Counted from the stretch's first letter, positions 32,656 to 43,383 are shown. The stretch is DNA of 64,000 bases from Nocardioides sp. Root140 (GCF_001426745.1 NZ_LMFI01000010.1:1598652-1662651); one strand, 5' to 3'. The notes: generated from the sequence alone by a model not told the origin. Made by a program: numbers and translations.

Positions 32656-32731
32656 CGTGTGCCTTGACCCTCTCGGTGGAAGTGTCGGTTTCGGTGGAAC
32701 TGCGTAAGTCCCACCCCGTGCATGCAGGGTT

Positions 32732-32766
32732 ACACTAGTTGAAGAAGTTTGCAACTAATGTAGTGT
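32732..32766. promoter_or_regulatory. ArsR-type operator between pckG and its divergent regulator
   Basis: TAGTTG (32736-32741) faces CAACTA (32752-32757) with a 10-bp spacer, inside a wider pair ACACTA/TAGTGT (32732-32737, 32761-32766). On the minus strand TTGCAA and, 16 bp later, TAACCC form a plausible pckG promoter overlapping the palindrome. Confidence 0.6.
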
Positions 32767-32796
32767 TCATCTCCGGTGAGACCAAGGGAGGTGAAG

Positions 32797-33132
32797 ATGA
32801 CGACCAGTATCCCCATCAATCAGGCTAAGGCAGACCTCTTCCGCACCTTGGGACACCCCGTGCGGATCCGGGTCCTCGAGCTCCTCCAGGAGCGGCCCAT
32901 GCCTGTGCGCGAGCTGCTCGCGGATCTGCAGGTCGAGTCCTCGAGCCTGTCGCAGCAGTTGGCCGTCCTCCGCAGGGCAGGACTGGTCACATCGGCGCGC
33001 GAGGGCACGACGGTCGTCTACGCGATCAGCACCACCGACATCGCGGACCTCCTCAAGGCCGGACGTCGCATCCTCGAATCGGTCTGGAGCGACACCGAGG
33101 GACTGCTCGCCGAACTGCGAGAGGGCTCCTGA
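32797..33132 (+). CDS. ArsR/SmtB family winged-helix regulator
   Basis: A 111-residue repressor-type protein with the compact ArsR fold: AKADLFRTLGHPVRIRVLELLQERPMPVRELLADLQVESSSLSQQLAVLRRAGLVTSAREGTTVVYAI. It has no Cys, so it is not a thiol metal sensor of the arsenic type. SD GGGAGG lies six bases before ATG 32797. It is divergent from pckG across a palindrome, so it probably controls pckG and itself in response to carbon or redox state; the effector is unknown. Confidence 0.9.
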   Translation: MTTSIPINQAKADLFRTLGHPVRIRVLELLQERPMPVRELLADLQVESSSLSQQLAVLRRAGLVTSAREGTTVVYAISTTDIADLLKAGRRILESVWSDTEGLLAELREGS

Positions 33133-33195
33133 TTTCGCCGAACCTCACCGGTTCGGCTATTCTCTTCCAGTCCTCGCGCTCGTCGGCGAGGATGA

Positions 33196-33268
33196 GCGCC
33201 TGTAGCTCAACGGATAGAGCATCTGACTACGGATCAGAAGGTTTGGGGTTCGAATCCCTACAGGCGCG
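33196..33268 (+). tRNA. tRNA-Arg (anticodon ACG)
   Basis: GCGCCTG acceptor pairs with CAGGCGC; the anticodon arm TCTGA-CTACGGA-TCAGA gives ACG; T-arm GGGGTTCGAATCCC-type. A 73-nt class I tRNA without encoded CCA. A terminator follows at once. Confidence 0.95.
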
Positions 33269-33276
33269 CAGAGCGA

Positions 33277-33306
33277 GAAGGCCCCGACCAGTTGGTCGGG
33301 GCCTTC
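33277..33306 (+). terminator. Terminator of tRNA-Arg
   Basis: A perfect 13-bp stem GAAGGCCCCGACC with loop AGTT. Confidence 0.8.
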
Positions 33307-33340
33307 ACGCATTTCAGGCGGGCTTCGTCGCGAGAGGGGT

Positions 33341-33414
33341 GACCACGATCGTGCAGGTGTCGAGCTCTGACACGGATTTCCGCGAAAGAGCGACCCGGAT
33401 CGTGCAGGTGTCGA
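33341..33414 (+). repeat. Two direct copies of a GACC..GATCGTGCAGGTGTCGA element
   Basis: Copies at 33341-33363 (CCAC version) and 33390-33414 (CCCG version), 49 bp apart. The core GATCGTGCA(G/C)GTG recurs at 43741 and, inverted, at 43827. The second copy forms the loop side of the ppsA terminator hairpin. Confidence 0.7.
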
Positions 33415-33427
33415 ATCCGGGTCGCTC
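33388..33427 (-). terminator. Hairpin downstream of ppsA
   Basis: A perfect 13-bp stem (GAGCGACCCGGAT) with a 14-base loop, 20 bases beyond the ppsA stop. Confidence 0.7.
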
Positions 33428-33447
33428 CGCAGAGATGAACCGCCGCG

Positions 33448-35816
<2,369 letters not shown>

Positions 35817-35820
<4 letters not shown>

Positions 35821-36698
35821 CGTGTGCTCCTGGTGCGGGTGTTCCGGTTGCGGGAAAGCTCGGGGGCGTCGACTTCATCCTTCTTGAGCCGCTGCAGGAT
35901 GATGGTCGAGATCTCCTCGACCGAGATGGTCGAGGAGTCGACGACCGGGAGTCGGTGTCGCGCGAACATCTCGGTGGTGCGGCGCAGCTCGAAGGTGCAC
36001 TGCTCCAGCGAGGCGTACGTCGACCCGGGCCGACGCTCCTCTCGTACGGCGGCCAAGCGCTGGGGCGAGGTCGTCATCCCGAAGCAGCGCTCACGCAGGT
36101 GCCGCACCGGCTCGGGGAGCTCGATGGTCGCGAAGTCGTCCTCGACGATCGGGTAGTTGGCCACGAACAGGCCGTGCTGGAGCGCGAGGTACATCGACGT
36201 CGGCGTCTTGCCGCAGCGCGACGGAGCCAGCAGGATGACGTCGGCCTTCTCCAGGCCACGGACGCTCTGGCCGTCGTCGTGCTCGATCGTGTACTCGATC
36301 GCCTGCATGCGGCTGTTGTAGCGCTTGATGTCACCCAGACCGTGCAGCCGGGCGGGCAGTCGGGTGCCGCGGGTCTGCAGGATCGACTCGACCGCCTGCA
36401 TGTGCATGTCGAAGAAGTCGATGACCGGACAGCGGGTGCGTTGCAGCTCCAGCCGCACCTCGTCGCTGGCGGCCGTGATGAACACCAGGGGCGTCCGGTC
36501 GTTCTCGTCCAGGGCCTGGTCGAGTCGCGCGACCACCTCGCGGGCCTCGTCGACGGAGGAGATGAACGGGATCACCGTGCGGTCGAAGCGCAGGTCGGGG
36601 AACTGGATCAGCAGGGCGTTGCCCATAGTCTCCGCGCTGATGCCCGTGCTGTCGGACAGGAAGAAGACCGGCACCACGCCGTCGTCGTCGTCGTTCAC
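35817..36698 (-). CDS. ppsR: PEP synthase regulatory protein (bifunctional kinase/phosphorylase)
   Basis: A 293-residue DUF299 family protein that inactivates PEP synthase by ADP-dependent phosphorylation of the Thr next to its catalytic His, and reactivates it by phosphorolysis. Visible: N-terminal FFLSDSTGISAETMGNALL, central DIKRYNSRMQAIEYTIEHDDG, and the P-loop-like LLAPSRCGKTPTSMYLA. The target Thr is present in the coupled ppsA product. GTG start at 36698; AAGGGA lies eight bases upstream. Confidence 0.95.
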
Positions 36699-36846
36699 CC
36701 CGCGCGTCCCTTCCCGGCTCCTGGCGAGACCAGTGTCTCGGCGTCACCAGCATGGCGCACCCGGGCGTCGTACGGGCTGTCAGGGCCGTGGTGCGGACCG
36801 CGGTTAATCGCTTGAGGTGTCGCGGCCGCTGCGCCACGGTGGGCTC

Positions 36847-37641
36847 ATGTACCTGGAGAACCTCGTCATCGACGCCGTCGAACCGCAGCGGCTGGGCCGG
36901 TTCTGGGAGGCGGTGGTCGGCGGCGAGACGCTGACCGACGACCCGGAACACGGGTTCGAGACCCGGCTCAGCATCGAGGGCGGGCCGACCCTCGATCTCT
37001 GTTTCCAACCGGTGACCGGGCCGCCGGAGGCCTCGCCGAGGCTGCACCTCGACCTCGCCGGCGGCGTACGCCAGGGCGAGGAGGTCGACCGGTTGCTCGG
37101 ACTGGGCGCGCGACACCTCGACATCGGCCAGGGCGACGAGCCCTGGGTGGTGCTCGCCGACCCGGAGGGCAACGCCCTGTGCGTGCTGGAGGATCGCGCG
37201 GAGTACGCCGACAGCGGTCCCGTCGCGAGCTTCGTGCTCCACTCCGCCGACCCCGACCGCGATGGGGAGTTCTGGGCCTGGCTGACCAGTTGGTCGGAGG
37301 TGACGGCCTCCGCGCCCCGGTCGCTGCGCCACCCTTCGCTGAAGGGCCCGCTGCTCGAGTTCTGCGCGGAGCCGGCTCCCAAGGGGGCGACGAAGAACCG
37401 GCTGCACCTCGACGTCCGACTCGAGCGAGGCGAGGACGCCGACGAGGTCGAGGCCCTCATCGCCGAGCACGGCGGCAGTCGACTGCACCCGGAGTGGGGT
37501 GAGCTGCCGTGGCGTTCCTACCTCGACCCGTCGGGCAACGAGTTCTGCATCCTCCCGCCCCCTCAGGCGCAGCAGGCGGAGCCCTCGCCCTCGACGATCG
37601 CGGCCTTGCCGAACGACTCGCTGTCGGACAGCACGGTGTAG
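36847..37641 (+). CDS. VOC (glyoxalase-like) family protein with antisense-encoded tail
   Basis: A 264-residue protein with two glyoxalase-like repeats: YLENLVIDAVEPQRLGRFWEAVVGG and, in the second half, SFVLHSADPDRDGEFWAWLTSW. Each ends with a D-P-(E/S)-G-N-x-(L/F)-C motif (LADPEGNALCVL; LDPSGNEFCILPP). The fold normally stops here, but the frame continues about 25 residues (AQQAEPSPSTIAALPNDSLS), overlapping 79 bp with the convergent arsI gene. I infer that the original stop was lost when the arsenic cassette joined here. Substrate unknown. Confidence 0.8.
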   Translation: MYLENLVIDAVEPQRLGRFWEAVVGGETLTDDPEHGFETRLSIEGGPTLDLCFQPVTGPPEASPRLHLDLAGGVRQGEEVDRLLGLGARHLDIGQGDEPWVVLADPEGNALCVLEDRAEYADSGPVASFVLHSADPDRDGEFWAWLTSWSEVTASAPRSLRHPSLKGPLLEFCAEPAPKGATKNRLHLDVRLERGEDADEVEALIAEHGGSRLHPEWGELPWRSYLDPSGNEFCILPPPQAQQAEPSPSTIAALPNDSLSDSTV

Positions 37642-37985
37642 ATCTCCCAGCGCTCGCCGTTCGGGGCGCCCTCGACCCAGAACTTGTCCTGCTTGGCGTA
37701 GCAGCAGGTGGTTCCGCGCTCCTCGACAGAGGCGAAGCCGGCCTCGGCCAGCCGGGTCTGCTCGGCGTCGACCGTGTCGGTGTCGGCGACCTCGACGCCG
37801 AGGTGGTTGATGGACCCGCCGTTGCCGGGGTTCTCGATGAGCACCAGCTTCAGCGGCGGCGAGGCCACGGCGAAGTTGGCGTAACCGGGCCTGCGCTTGG
37901 CCGGCTCGGTGCCGAAGAGCGTGCTGTAGAAGGCGATCGAGGCGTCGAGGTCGTCGACGTTGAGTGCCAGCTGGACGCGTGACAT
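37563..37985 (-). CDS. arsI: ArsI/CadI family metal(loid)-resistance metalloprotein
   Basis: A 140-residue VOC-fold protein. MSRVQLALNVDDLDASIAFYSTLFGTEPAKRRPGYANFAVASPPLKLVLIENPG is the ArsI/CadI N-terminal half. TTCCYAKQDKFWVEGAPNGERWEIYTVL carries the vicinal Cys pair that binds trivalent organoarsenicals, and the tail ends ACCA. ArsI cleaves the C-As bond of methyl- or aryl-As(III); CadI members bind cadmium. The vicinal cysteines and ars neighbours favour the former. SD GGAGAA precedes ATG 37985. Divergent from arsR. Confidence 0.9.
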   Translation of the reverse strand: MSRVQLALNVDDLDASIAFYSTLFGTEPAKRRPGYANFAVASPPLKLVLIENPGNGGSINHLGVEVADTDTVDAEQTRLAEAGFASVEERGTTCCYAKQDKFWVEGAPNGERWEIYTVLSDSESFGKAAIVEGEGSACCA

Positions 37986-38070
37986 GAGCTTCTCCAATAC
38001 ATAGATGAATGTCGATGTCCCACCACCTTGCACCCAGATATCGACATCTGTCAATATAGATTCATGTCGA
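37986..38070. promoter_or_regulatory. Divergent arsI/arsR control region with ArsR operators
   Basis: TCGACAT (38041-38047) faces ATGTCGA (38064-38070) across 16 bp and overlaps the arsR start codon. A second related site, read on the opposite strand as ATCGACATTCATCTATG, lies near 38000 ahead of arsI. The stretch is AT-rich, as expected of overlapping divergent promoters under ArsR control. Confidence 0.6.
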
Positions 38071-38423
38071 AGTCCTTGATCGAGCTGACGCCCGTGCAGA
38101 CCGTGGCCTGCTGCTCGCCCCTGATGAAGGAGCCGCTGACCGCCGACGCGGCCGAGCGGATCGCGCCACTGGTCAAGGCCCTGGCCGACCCGGTGCGCCT
38201 GCGGCTGCTGTCCCTGGTCGCCTCCCACGAAGGCGGCGAGGCCTGCGTGTGCGACCTCAACGACGCCTTCGACCTCTCCCAGCCGACGATCAGCCACCAC
38301 CTCAAGGTGCTCCACGAGGTCGGCCTCCTCGACCGCAGCAAGCGCGGCGTCTGGGTCTACTACACGGTCCGGCCGGAGGCGCTGACCGACCTCGGCGCGC
38401 TCATCGGCGGTGTGGCCGGGTGA
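38064..38423 (+). CDS. arsR: ArsR family arsenite-responsive repressor
   Basis: A 119-residue winged-helix repressor. Cysteines that could sense As(III) are at the N-terminus (TVACCSPL) and in the classical alpha-3 position (GEACVCDLNDAFDLSQPTISHHLKVL), where C-V-C-D-L is the signature metalloid site. Wing: GLLDRSKRGVWVYYTV. Expected to repress arsI and the arsR-aquaporin-arsC operon until arsenite binds. Its stop overlaps the aquaporin GTG (GTGA). Confidence 0.93.
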   Translation: MSKSLIELTPVQTVACCSPLMKEPLTADAAERIAPLVKALADPVRLRLLSLVASHEGGEACVCDLNDAFDLSQPTISHHLKVLHEVGLLDRSKRGVWVYYTVRPEALTDLGALIGGVAG

Positions 38424-39091
38424 CGCCGGATCTGACTCGGCGCGCGGTCGCAGAGTTCGTCGGTACGGCGTTCCTGGTGATGGCCGTGATCGGCTCCGGC
38501 ATCGCCGCCTCACGTCTGTCGCCGAATGACGTCGGCCTCCAGCTCCTGGAGAACAGTCTGGTCACCGGTGCCGCACTGGTCGCGCTGATCCTCGCCCTGC
38601 AGCCGGTCTCGGCGGCGTTCAACCCCGTGGTGACCCTGGTCGAGCTCGTCCTCGGCGGCATCGGCCGCCTCGAGGCCGCCAGCACGATCGCCGCACAGCT
38701 GCTCGGCGGAATCGCCGGAGCCGTGCTGGCGAACCTGATGTTCGACCTCGACGCGATCTCGATCGCCGCCACGAGTCGTGACGGCGGCGGCCAGTGGCTG
38801 GCCGAGGTCGTCGCGACGTTCGGGCTGGTGCTGATCATCTTCGGTGCCGTGCGCACCGGTCGCGGTGACACCGTCGCGTACGCCGTGGGCGGCTACATCA
38901 CCGCGGCGTACTGGTTCACCAGCTCGACCAGCTTCGCCAACCCGGCGGTCGCGGTGGCACGGATGTTCTCCGACACCTTCGCCGGCATCGCCCCGGCCGA
39001 CGTGCCGATGTTCGTGCTCATGCAGCTGGTCGGCGGCGCCCTGGCCCTCGGCCTGGTCCGCTACCTCATGCCCGGAAAGGCGCTTCCATGA
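38420..39091 (+). CDS. Aquaporin/MIP family channel (arsenite channel, AqpS-like)
   Basis: A 223-residue six-helix channel. The two half-helix motifs are present as FNPVVTLVE and FANPAVAVARMFSDTFAGI (NPA boxes, the first reading NPV), with FVGTAFLVMAVIGSG at the start and Arg of the selectivity filter after the second box. It is placed between arsR and arsC, as in rhizobial aqpS operons where arsenite made by ArsC leaves by diffusion. No ArsB or Acr3 pump exists in the cassette. GTG start is coupled to arsR. Confidence 0.9.
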   Translation: MTPDLTRRAVAEFVGTAFLVMAVIGSGIAASRLSPNDVGLQLLENSLVTGAALVALILALQPVSAAFNPVVTLVELVLGGIGRLEAASTIAAQLLGGIAGAVLANLMFDLDAISIAATSRDGGGQWLAEVVATFGLVLIIFGAVRTGRGDTVAYAVGGYITAAYWFTSSTSFANPAVAVARMFSDTFAGIAPADVPMFVLMQLVGGALALGLVRYLMPGKALP

Positions 39092-39495
39092 CAGGCAAGC
39101 CCACCGTCCTGTTCGTCTGCGTGCACAACGCCGGTCGCTCCCAGATGGCCGCCGGTTGGTTGCAGCACCTCGCCGGCGACCGGGTCGACGTGCTCTCGGC
39201 GGGTTCGGCGCCGGCGGACTCGATCAACCCGGCCGCGGTCGAGGCAATGGCCGAGGTCGGCGTCGACATCGCCGCCCAGCAGCCGAAGGTGCTCACCACC
39301 GAGGCGGTGCAGGTCTCCGACGTGGTGATCACGATGGGCTGCGGCGACGCGTGCCCGTTCTTCCCCGGCAAGCGTTATGAGGACTGGGAGCTCGACGACC
39401 CGGCCGGCCGGGGAGTCGAGGCGGTGCGCCCGATCCGCGACGAGATCCGCACCCGCATCGAGGCCCTGATCGCCGAGATCGCCCCGAACGTCTAG
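39088..39495 (+). CDS. arsC: Arsenate reductase, LMW-phosphatase type
   Basis: A 135-residue enzyme reducing arsenate to arsenite. P-loop VLFVCVHNAGRSQMA (C-x5-R) holds the nucleophilic Cys. The later Cys region is MGCGDACPFFPGKRYEDWELDDPAG with the conserved Asp-Pro. Actinobacterial relatives use mycothiol/mycoredoxin or thioredoxin; a thioredoxin gene lies 4 kb away, but no link is shown. ATGA overlap with the channel gene. Confidence 0.95.
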   Translation: MTGKPTVLFVCVHNAGRSQMAAGWLQHLAGDRVDVLSAGSAPADSINPAAVEAMAEVGVDIAAQQPKVLTTEAVQVSDVVITMGCGDACPFFPGKRYEDWELDDPAGRGVEAVRPIRDEIRTRIEALIAEIAPNV

Positions 39496-39572
39496 ATCGG
39501 TCCCTCCCGCCGGCACTCCCGTTCTGCCATGCTCGACGTGCCCGCACCACACGGCGCGAACCGGGGAGAGTC

Positions 39573-41597
39573 ATGGTCACCACAGGGACCCAGGAGTCAT
39601 CTTCGCTCGACCTGCGCGCGGTGGCGCGCCCGGCTCCCCGGCTGGTGCTGGCCAGCGCCGTCATGCTGTTCCTGGAGCTGGCGCTCATCCGTTGGCTCGG
39701 CGCGAACATCGTGCACCTGTCCTACTTCACGAACTTCGTGCTTCTCGGCTCGTTCCTCGGCATCGGGATCGGCTTCCTCATCTCACGCAAGTCCTGGTCG
39801 GTGCTGCCGTGGACGCCGGTGCTGCTCGCCGGCCTGGTGCTCGTCGTGCGTCACTACCCGGTCTCCATCGACCGGCAGGGCGCCGACGTCATCTTCTTCA
39901 CCGCACTGAAGACCACCGGGCCTCCCGCCTGGCTGGTGCTGCCGATCGTCTTCCTCGTGGTTGCCGCCATCCTCGCCGGACCCGCCGAGGCGGTCGGCCG
40001 CTGTTTCGCCCAGCTGCCCCCGCTCACGTCGTACCGGTGGGACCTGGTCGGCTCGTTGTGCGGGATCGTCGCGTTCTCGGTGCTCTCCCTGCTGCACGCC
40101 CCGTCGTACGTCTGGGGAAGCATCGTCGGCATCGCCCTGCTCGTGCTGGTCGGCGGATGGCAGCGCTGGCTCGCGCTGCTGGCGGGGGTCGTTCTCGTGG
40201 CCACGCTGGTCGCCGAGTCCACCGCCGCGGGCGTCTCCTGGTCGCCTTACTACAAGGTCACGACGGAGTCCGTCGACGCACCCTCGGGCACCCGGGTCTA
40301 CATCTCGGTGAACGGCGTGCCGCACCAGTCGATGTCCTCGGCCGACTGGAAGCTGAACCGCGCCTCGGAGATCTACGGCGCTCCCTACGAACGGCGCGAG
40401 CAGACGCGCCTGCGCGACGTGCTGGTCGTCGGCGCCGGATCCGGTTCCGACGTGGCGATCGCGCTCGAGAAGGGCGCGGAGCACGTGGACGCCGTCGACA
40501 TCGATCCGCGGATCGTGGAGATCGGGGTGGACGGCAACCCCGACGGCGCCTACCAGGACCCGCGGGTGACCCGGCACATCAACGACGGCCGGGCGTTCCT
40601 CGAGCGCACCGACAAGAAGTACGACCTGATCCTGTTCGCGTTGCCCGACTCCCTGTCGCTGGTCAGCGGTGCCTCGCAGATCCGACTCGAGTCGTTCCTC
40701 TTCACCGAGGAGGCCTTGCGCTCCGCCCGCGATCACCTCACCGACGACGGTGTCTTCGCGATGTACAACTACTACCGTCAGGACTGGCTGATCGACCGGC
40801 TCGGCGGTACGGCGGCCGCGGCGTTCGGCCACGCGCCGTGCATCGACACCTACGGGGCGGCCACGGCGGTCGTCTCGGTCGCGAAGGACCCCTCCAACCA
40901 GAGGTGCGGGCCGGACAACCACGCGCTGCCGTCGTCGTACCTCGAGCCGGCCACCGACAACGCACCGTTCCTCTACTACGACGACGGCATGATCCCGACG
41001 ATCTACCTGTGGGCGCTCGGCGGGATCCTGCTCATCTCGCTCCTCCTGGTGCGGGCGTTCGGCGGCCCGCTGCGGGCGATGCGTCCCTACGCGGACCTGT
41101 TCTTCATGGGGGCCGCGTTCCTGCTGCTGGAGACCAAGAACATCGCCACCTTCGCGTTGTTGTTCGGCACCACCTGGTTCGTGAACGCGATGGTCTTCGC
41201 TGGCGTGCTGTTGATCGTGCTGGCGGCCGTGGAGACCACCCGTAGGTTCCGCACGCCGTCGTTGTCCGTGGTGTTCTCCCTGGTCGCCGTCTCGCTCGCG
41301 GTCGCCTGGGTGGTCCAGCCGAGCTGGCTGCTCGGACTGGCCTTCACCCCGCGACTGCTGGTGGCGGTGCTGCTGGCCTTCGCGCCGATCTACCTGGCCA
41401 ACATCGCGTTCGCCAAACGGTTCGCCGAGTCCGGCGACTCCCAGGCGGCGTTCGGCGTGAACCTTCTCGGCGCGATCGTCGGCGGGTGTCTGGAGTACGC
41501 CGCGCTGCTCACCGGCTACCGCAACCTGCTGATCGTGGTGGGGGTGCTCTACCTCGCCGCGTTCCTGCTCAAGCCTCGCGCCACCGTGCCTGCGTGA
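39573..41597 (+). CDS. Spermidine-synthase-like membrane protein
   Basis: A 674-residue protein with three parts: an N-terminal multi-helix membrane domain (residues about 20-215), a cytosolic Rossmann domain (about 285-430) and a C-terminal membrane domain of about six helices. The central domain has the spermidine synthase-like nucleotide loop VLVVGAGSGSDVAIALEKGAEHVDAVDIDPRIVEIG and the DLILFALPDSLSL active-site region. Fused membrane versions are common in bacteria but are not proven polyamine synthases. SD GGGGAGA three bases before ATG. Alone downstream of arsC; 77-bp gap suggests possible read-through. Confidence 0.85.
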   Translation: MVTTGTQESSSLDLRAVARPAPRLVLASAVMLFLELALIRWLGANIVHLSYFTNFVLLGSFLGIGIGFLISRKSWSVLPWTPVLLAGLVLVVRHYPVSIDRQGADVIFFTALKTTGPPAWLVLPIVFLVVAAILAGPAEAVGRCFAQLPPLTSYRWDLVGSLCGIVAFSVLSLLHAPSYVWGSIVGIALLVLVGGWQRWLALLAGVVLVATLVAESTAAGVSWSPYYKVTTESVDAPSGTRVYISVNGVPHQSMSSADWKLNRASEIYGAPYERREQTRLRDVLVVGAGSGSDVAIALEKGAEHVDAVDIDPRIVEIGVDGNPDGAYQDPRVTRHINDGRAFLERTDKKYDLILFALPDSLSLVSGASQIRLESFLFTEEALRSARDHLTDDGVFAMYNYYRQDWLIDRLGGTAAAAFGHAPCIDTYGAATAVVSVAKDPSNQRCGPDNHALPSSYLEPATDNAPFLYYDDGMIPTIYLWALGGILLISLLLVRAFGGPLRAMRPYADLFFMGAAFLLLETKNIATFALLFGTTWFVNAMVFAGVLLIVLAAVETTRRFRTPSLSVVFSLVAVSLAVAWVVQPSWLLGLAFTPRLLVAVLLAFAPIYLANIAFAKRFAESGDSQAAFGVNLLGAIVGGCLEYAALLTGYRNLLIVVGVLYLAAFLLKPRATVPA

Positions 41598-41610
41598 CGT
41601 GCGCTGCCGC

Positions 41611-41616
41611 TAGATT
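41611..41616 (+). promoter_or_regulatory. -10 box, leaderless promoter of PLP-enzyme gene
   Basis: TAGATT, 6 bases (CACGGC) before GTG 41623. Confidence 0.6.
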
Positions 41617-41622
41617 CACGGC

Positions 41623-42684
41623 GTGACCCGAGTCGACGAGCAGCCCACGCCGTACCTCGAGATCGACGCCGCGCGGATGGACGCGAACATCGCGCGGGTC
41701 GCCGCCAGTGCGGCCTCCCGCGGCGTGGCGGTGCGACCGCACGTGAAGACCCACAAGTGCGTCGAGATCGCCCGCCGCCAGATCGAGGCAGGTGCGGCCG
41801 GCATCACCGTGGCCACGATCGGTGAGGCCGAGGTCTTCGTGGAGGCGGGGTGCGACGACGTGTTCGTGGCGTACCCGCTCTGGGTCTCCGAGGCCCAGGC
41901 CGCACGCCTCCGTTCACTCGCCGAACGCGCCACGCTCAGCGTCGGTGTCGACTCCGCCGAGGCCGCCGCGCAGTTGGCGCTGGCTGGACCGCAACGCGTG
42001 CTGGTCGAGGTCGACAGCGGACATCACCGAACCGGCGTCGCCCCCGACTCCGCCGGCACGGTGGCGGCGGCAGCCCGCCAGGCCGGCCACGACGTGGTCG
42101 GCGTCTTCACCTTCCCGGGCCACAGCTACGCACCGGACCGTACGACGACCGCGGCGGCTGACGAGTCCGCGGCACTGGCCGCAGCGGCCGCCGCCCTCGA
42201 GGCCGTGGGGCTGCCTGCCCGCATCGTCAGCGGCGGCTCGACGCCGAGCCTGGCGGCCAGCCTCGAGGACGACTCGGCGGTCACCGAGCTGCGGCCCGGC
42301 GTCTACGTCTTCGGCGACGCCCAGCAGTGGGAGCTCGGCAGCTCCCGGCCCGACGACATCGCGCTGACCTGTGTCGCCACGGTGATCAGCCACGCCGGCG
42401 GTCGCGCCGTACTCGACGCGGGCAGCAAGGCGCTCGGTGCCGACCGTGCGGTGTACGCGACCGGCTTCGGCCGGCTGCTCGAGCACCCCGAGGCGCGCAT
42501 CGTCGGGCTCTCCGAGCACCACGCGGTGGTCGAGATGGGCGGCCCGCTCCCGGTGCTCGGCAGCCGGGTCCGGGTGGTGCCGAACCATGCCTGCAACGCG
42601 GTGAACCTGGCCGACACCTTCACTGTGCTCGAGGACGGCGTACGACTGCAGTGGCCGGTCGACGCCCGCGGGCGGAACACGTGA
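41623..42684 (+). CDS. PLP-dependent D-threonine aldolase/D-serine dehydratase-like enzyme
   Basis: A 353-residue fold-type III PLP enzyme. The N-terminal alanine-racemase barrel has the PLP Lys in RPHVKTHKCVEIA, the glycine loop IVSGGSTPSL and RPGVYVFGD. The C-terminal domain has the metal-site motif PNHACNAVN (His and Cys bind Zn/Mn in this family). Such enzymes cleave D-threonine or dehydrate D-serine; the exact substrate is open. Confidence 0.9.
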   Translation: MTRVDEQPTPYLEIDAARMDANIARVAASAASRGVAVRPHVKTHKCVEIARRQIEAGAAGITVATIGEAEVFVEAGCDDVFVAYPLWVSEAQAARLRSLAERATLSVGVDSAEAAAQLALAGPQRVLVEVDSGHHRTGVAPDSAGTVAAAARQAGHDVVGVFTFPGHSYAPDRTTTAAADESAALAAAAAALEAVGLPARIVSGGSTPSLAASLEDDSAVTELRPGVYVFGDAQQWELGSSRPDDIALTCVATVISHAGGRAVLDAGSKALGADRAVYATGFGRLLEHPEARIVGLSEHHAVVEMGGPLPVLGSRVRVVPNHACNAVNLADTFTVLEDGVRLQWPVDARGRNT

Positions 42685-42711
42685 ACGGCGAGGCGTCACC
42701 CCGGTCCTGGC

Positions 42712-43284
42712 TCAGGCCTCGGGCGGGATCACGGCTCGCACGCGGGTGACGAACTCGCCGAAGTTGGCCATGAAGCCGCGCAGGAACTCCTCGGTCGCGG
42801 GATTGGTGACGTTGCCGTCGTCGTCCACGAGGCCGTCGGTGAACTGGATGTAGGCCTCGGGTGAGTTCATCTGTGGCGAGTCGCAGAAGCTCAGCACGCT
42901 GCGCAGGTTCTGCTGGGCGACCGCCGTGCCGATCGCGCCGACGGAGGCGCCGATGACTGCGGACGGCTTGCGGGAGAAGGAGTTCTTGCCGTACGGCCGG
43001 CTGGCCCAGTCGATGGCGTTCTTGAGGCTGCCGGGGATGTCGCGGTTGTACTCCGGGGTGACGAAAAGCATCGCGTCGACTCGGGACAGGTGATCCTTGA
43101 GGGCGCGAGCGGCCGGCGGGTAGTCGACGTCGAGGTCCCGGTTGTAGAGCGGCAGGTCCTTGATGACCACCTCCTCGAAGGTGAGGTTGTCGGGGGCGAG
43201 CTTGATCAGCGCCGTCGCCAGGCGGCGGTTGATCGAGTCCTTCGACAGGCTGCCGATCAGGTGTCCGACGGTGTGCACAGTCAT
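42712..43284 (-). CDS. NADPH-dependent FMN reductase
   Basis: A 190-residue flavodoxin-like protein. FMN-binding loop HLIGSLSKDSINRRLA at the N-terminus, LPLYNRDLDVDYPPA in the middle, and VTPEYNRDIPGSLKNAIDW, the diagnostic loop of chromate/quinone/azo reductases. SD GGAGGA five bases before ATG 43284. Not ArsH (too short, lacking the N-terminal extension), although it lies 3 kb from the arsenic cassette. Confidence 0.93.
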   Translation of the reverse strand: MTVHTVGHLIGSLSKDSINRRLATALIKLAPDNLTFEEVVIKDLPLYNRDLDVDYPPAARALKDHLSRVDAMLFVTPEYNRDIPGSLKNAIDWASRPYGKNSFSRKPSAVIGASVGAIGTAVAQQNLRSVLSFCDSPQMNSPEAYIQFTDGLVDDDGNVTNPATEEFLRGFMANFGEFVTRVRAVIPPEA

Positions 43285-43370
43285 CGCAGTCCTCCACATC
43301 AGTCATTGGTGCCGAGTGCGCCGTACCCACCATGGCGGGTGAGGCCGGTTGAGCACAACGCGTGTCGGGT

Positions 43371-43376
43371 TAGGCT
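43371..43376 (+). promoter_or_regulatory. -10 box, leaderless promoter of thioredoxin gene
   Basis: TAGGCT, 7 bases before ATG 43384. Palindrome ACCCACCATGGCGGGT lies about 40 bp upstream. Confidence 0.6.
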
Positions 43377-43383
43377 CGATGCC

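Noticed and set aside
30481..32667. Long open frame antisense to pckG
   Set aside because: Same shadow effect; composition is Arg/Val/Asp/His-rich and has no domain, while the minus strand encodes a complete PEPCK.
42712..43284. ArsH assignment
   Set aside because: Too short and lacking the ArsH N-terminal extension; fits the general NADPH:FMN reductase group.
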